Part shown: positions 4,437 to 6,736 of the stretch, one piece after another
How the letters are laid out: every line of letters starts with the position of its first letter
How positions within the stretch are numbered: position 1 is the first letter of the stretch
The notes under the pieces: generated by a model
Told to the model about the DNA's origin: nothing
Databases searched by the model: none
Seen by the model: only the letters and a program-made list of their open reading frames with translations
NCBI GenBank assembly: GCA_937860165.1
Contig: CALMBE010000262.1
Coordinates: 1 to 6,736 of the forward strand
Reading direction: 5' to 3'
Origin: an uncultured Planctomycetaceae bacterium
GTDB lineage: Bacteria > Planctomycetota > Planctomycetia > Pirellulales > Lacipirellulaceae
DNA length: 6,736 nt
Program-made: the position numbers and the translations under genes

Positions 4437-6188
4437 TTCTGTCGCAGTCGGCTTCTCCGGGACAACCGGGGTGCCCCACTCGGCGGTGAAGTTGTGTTCG
4501 CACTTGGGACACCGGACCTGTTGGCCCAGGAATTTGATGGGAACATCTTTGCCGTGGGAACACTTGACGCAGACGATGTGAAAGCGGAGCGGACCTTCTT
4601 CCACGAGGTCTACAAATATCTCCACGGGGACGTCCTTGAATTCGATGTCCTGCGGTTCCAGCACCGTGAGCTGCTCGACCGACAGTTCGGCGATGTCCGC
4701 GATCCGGTTCGCCATTTGCCGGATAGCCTGTTCGAAAATGTTGCGAACTGTGCGTCCGTTGCCGAAAAACCGGTCCCGCTGGATGTGCAAGTAATCGAGC
4801 CCGAGCATGATTTTTGCGCGTGTGAGCGACGTGAGTGTGTACTGGTTCTTTTGGCACATGAGCCCGAAAATCTGGGCCAGTTCCAGCGACGTGTAATCGA
4901 CGAACTCCAAGTTGCGACTGAATCGCGACGATAAACCCGGATTCGAGTGCAAGAGCCGCTCCATCTCGCGGGGATAACCCGCCAGGATCACGACCAAGCG
5001 TTCGCGGTCGTCTTCCATCCGCTTGAGGAGTGTCTGCACCGCTTCGTGCCCGAAGGCATCTTCCGATTCAAAGGAGATCAGGGTGTAGGCTTCGTCGATG
5101 AACAGCACACCGTCGAGCGCTTCGTCGATTTTCTTGTTGGTCTTGGGCCCGGTTTGCCCGGCATATTCGGCGACCAAGCCCGAGCGGTCCGTTTCCACTA
5201 AGTGCCCTTTCTTGAGCACTCCCATGGCCCCGAAAATCTTGCCGATGATGCGGGCAACGGTCGTCTTCCCCGTACCGGGGTTGCCTCCGAAGACCATGTG
5301 CAAACTCAAATTGGTCGTGGGAAGCCCGGCCTCCTCGCGCTGCTTTTGCACTTTGAGAAAATTGGCCAACGTGCGGACTTCCTGCTTGATGTTGCCCAAG
5401 CCGACCAAGCGATCCAATTCCGCCAGGGCTTCTTCGAGTTGTTCTGCCGGGGTCTTTTGGGGTTCCTTCTTCCCGGCAATCGCCTCTGCGGTTTGAATCT
5501 TGGTATCCGTGGGAAGTTTGTCGGCTCGTTTAGCTTGGGCCTGTGCCGTCGGGCCAGAATGGGTGATCTCTGGTAAGCTCGACACATCGCGGAGGATTTT
5601 TTCGACGGCTTCGATGCGGGCGGTGTCTTCCCCTTCGTGGTGTGTCGGCTCGTCGATCGGGATCGGCCTCAAATGCAGATGAAGCTCATCCTGGATCTTC
5701 TTCACATGGGCGGCTTCCTTGGGTTTGATCGGACCATCGGCCCGAGCGACGACATTGGCCAGTCGCATCACTATCGTTTCCAATTCCCCCACACGATCGC
5801 GGAGAGGGACGATTTGATCGAAAGGTCGGATCACCGCGTACCACTTCAGCGAGGTTGCCTTGGTCGACATCTCCTGGATCGCCGCTTGAAGTTCTTCGTC
5901 CTTGAGCCACTGTCCCCAGAGGTGAAAGAGCAAAACTTCCGCCAAGAATTTTTCATTCTTGCTCCACCGCCGATCCGCCTCGCACACGGTGACAAAAATT
6001 TTGACGGCCAGGGCCCGATGGAGGTCGTCCATCAATGGCACCATCCCACTGCCGGTCTTGGGCACAAGATCGGGGAATTCGCGGATGCATAACTCACCGC
6101 TTGAGACATACAAATCCCGGCATTGCCCGAGGAGTTGGCGGAATTGCGACGGCAGGTCAGGAAACTCAAAAGTGCTCATGCGGCCCAT
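4410..6188 (-). CDS. TerB-like / CbbX-type AAA+ ATPase / zinc-ribbon protein
   Basis: This 592-residue cytoplasmic protein has three parts. Residues 55-170 look like a TerB-type helical domain, with the DGPIKPKE motif at 151-158. A charged, Pro/Ala-rich linker follows (about 175-245). Residues 246-510 are an AAA+ domain of the CbxX/CfqX (CbbX, SpoVK, EccA) family: Walker A GGNPGTGKTT (301-310), pore loop EYAGQTGPKT (341-350), Walker B VLFIDEA (361-367), sensor 1 ILAGYP (401-406), arginine-finger NPGLSSRF (416-423) and sensor 2 GNGRTVRN (476-483). The C-terminus holds a zinc ribbon, C540-x2-C543-x16-C560-x2-C563, and a Pro/Thr-rich tail. CbbX relatives remodel client proteins by pulling a peptide through the hexamer pore. 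The client here is unknown, and there is no Rubisco or type VII secretion gene nearby. Met4 (6179) is an equally possible start, and neither has a clear ribosome binding site. The stop is TAG at 4412-4410. Confidence 0.93.
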   Translation of the reverse strand: MGRMSTFEFPDLPSQFRQLLGQCRDLYVSSGELCIREFPDLVPKTGSGMVPLMDDLHRALAVKIFVTVCEADRRWSKNEKFLAEVLLFHLWGQWLKDEELQAAIQEMSTKATSLKWYAVIRPFDQIVPLRDRVGELETIVMRLANVVARADGPIKPKEAAHVKKIQDELHLHLRPIPIDEPTHHEGEDTARIEAVEKILRDVSSLPEITHSGPTAQAQAKRADKLPTDTKIQTAEAIAGKKEPQKTPAEQLEEALAELDRLVGLGNIKQEVRTLANFLKVQKQREEAGLPTTNLSLHMVFGGNPGTGKTTVARIIGKIFGAMGVLKKGHLVETDRSGLVAEYAGQTGPKTNKKIDEALDGVLFIDEAYTLISFESEDAFGHEAVQTLLKRMEDDRERLVVILAGYPREMERLLHSNPGLSSRFSRNLEFVDYTSLELAQIFGLMCQKNQYTLTSLTRAKIMLGLDYLHIQRDRFFGNGRTVRNIFEQAIRQMANRIADIAELSVEQLTVLEPQDIEFKDVPVEIFVDLVEEGPLRFHIVCVKCSHGKDVPIKFLGQQVRCPKCEHNFTAEWGTPVVPEKPTATESTPQSPAT

Positions 6189-6318
6189 TATCCGCGAGCG
6201 GCACGGGACGGCAAGGACGAAAGCAGTACCTTAGCAGTGAAAAGGGGGGGCAAGACTGCTTACACCAGCCGCATTCTCACCGCCCAGACGGCGGCTTGGG
6301 TGCGGTCGGTGACGCACG

Positions 6319-6336
6319 AAAGCCTTGCTAGGCTTT
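6319..6336 (-). terminator. Hairpin over the stop codon of the small gene, possible weak terminator
   Basis: AAAGCC and GGCTTT (6319-6324 and 6331-6336) pair perfectly around a six-base loop that contains the TAG stop of the gene at 6328-6570. On the minus strand the stem ends in TTT followed by CG, so the T run is too short for a strong intrinsic terminator. A second small stem, CCGCC-N5-GGCGG, lies further downstream at 6280-6294. Partial read-through into the AAA+ gene is possible. Confidence 0.4.
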
Positions 6337-6570
6337 GCGGCGTTTTCGTGTGCCATTGGTCGCGGGCCTTAGTTCCAAGTCTGTGACCAGAAGTAAGTCG
6401 ATAATATTCAGCGTATCGTCTGGTTGACAAACAACGACCGTTCGCCCACTGGGCACCGACATGATAAATTCGCGTGAGACAACTGGAACTTGTCTGCCAT
6501 CGGCTAAGTGGATGACAAACGGCCGAAACGGCTGGGCATTGTATGCGTTGCGGAGTTGCTCGACGGTCAT
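6328..6570 (-). CDS. Small conserved-type hypothetical protein
   Basis: This 80-residue soluble protein has no signal peptide or membrane segment. It opens with MTVEQLRNAYNAQPFRPF, followed by IHLADGRQVPV, a central SGRTVVV strand and IIDLLLVTDLE, and ends in a basic tail (TRKRRKA). From memory, near-identical patterns of 70-90 residues with the PFRPF, LADGR and SGRT signatures are frequent single-domain hypothetical proteins in planctomycetes. I know of no assigned function and do not propose one. The pattern suggests a compact, mostly beta fold. AAAAAGG lies eight bases before the ATG, a weak but usable ribosome binding site. It shares its direction with the AAA+ gene 139 bases downstream, so the two might be co-transcribed. 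The hairpin covering its stop could reduce this. Confidence 0.75.
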   Translation of the reverse strand: MTVEQLRNAYNAQPFRPFVIHLADGRQVPVVSREFIMSVPSGRTVVVCQPDDTLNIIDLLLVTDLELRPATNGTRKRRKA

Positions 6571-6670
6571 AACGAAGGCCTTTTTCCAAGCAGGTGAATT
6601 GGTTGTTGAATTGTACTAGAAAAACGGTTCATCAGGAATCTTAATGGGTAGCAGATTCAAAAAACCGTGT

Positions 6671-6736
6671 GTGCTCCGAAGGAGCGATTAAATCCCGGAG
6701 GGATGAAAGCCTTTAGCCGGGGGTCAGGTCGCCTGA
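6671..6736. repeat. Row of three short hairpins, probable dispersed repeat, cut by the window edge
   Basis: Three perfect stems, each with a three-base loop, follow one another. They are GCTCC-GAA-GGAGC (6673-6685), ATCCC-GGA-GGGAT (6692-6704) and TCAGG-TCG-CCTGA (6724-6736). The last is preceded by GGGGG, so its stem probably extends beyond the window. There is no open reading frame across them. Such rows are typical of REP-like intergenic elements, and the sequence resembles repeats I recall from planctomycetes. Bases 6571-6670 to their left are AT-richer and show nothing else recognisable. Confidence 0.65.

Noticed and set aside
4114..4857. A 247-codon minus-strand open frame bridging the protease and AAA+ genes.
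   Set aside because: It is out of frame with the AAA+ gene, rich in Arg/Pro/His, and without family features. It overlaps two well-supported genes.
6244..6250. Run of seven G bases upstream of the AAA+ gene as a possible phase-variable tract.
   Set aside because: It is outside the coding region, is short, and does not lie between recognisable promoter elements.

Overview
The window looks like a piece of a bacterial chromosome, most likely from a planctomycete (Pirellulales-like). This is inferred from three things: the combination of genes, a small protein type I recall mainly from that phylum, and families of GC-rich palindromic intergenic repeats that resemble planctomycete genomes. No rRNA or other marker gene is present, so the assignment is tentative. 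Most of the window is about 55% GC with tightly packed genes. There is no sign of phage, IS transposase, CRISPR, tRNA or rRNA.

Layout from left to right. (1) Bases 1-1718, minus strand: a sigma-54-dependent transcriptional activator with a GAF sensor domain and an AAA+ domain. It is cut off by the left edge before its DNA-binding domain. Its GAF half is about 55% GC and its AAA+ half about 69% GC. (2) Bases 1719-2028: a divergent regulatory region in which two good sigma-70-like promoters share overlapping -35 boxes, one firing left into the activator and one right into fabI. (3) Bases 2029-2859, plus strand: fabI, enoyl-ACP reductase of fatty acid synthesis, with all catalytic residues. (4) Bases 2860-3437: a gene-free stretch holding a nested palindromic element bracketed by a 26-base direct repeat, plus several small hairpins. 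(5) Bases 3438-4436, plus strand: a secreted HExxH metalloprotease-like protein. (6) Bases 4410-6188, minus strand: a TerB-like / CbbX-type AAA+ ATPase / zinc-ribbon fusion. It is convergent with the protease gene and overlaps its 3' end by 27 bases. (7) Bases 6328-6570, minus strand: a small conserved-type protein of unknown function with a hairpin over its stop codon. (8) Bases 6671-6736: a run of three short hairpins at the right edge, which looks like a dispersed repeat.

The genes do not form one obvious pathway. The activator and fabI share a promoter region and may be co-regulated. The small protein and the AAA+ gene point the same way, 139 bases apart. The items most worth a second look are the compositional break inside the activator gene, the three-part AAA+ protein, and the composite palindromic repeat behind fabI.
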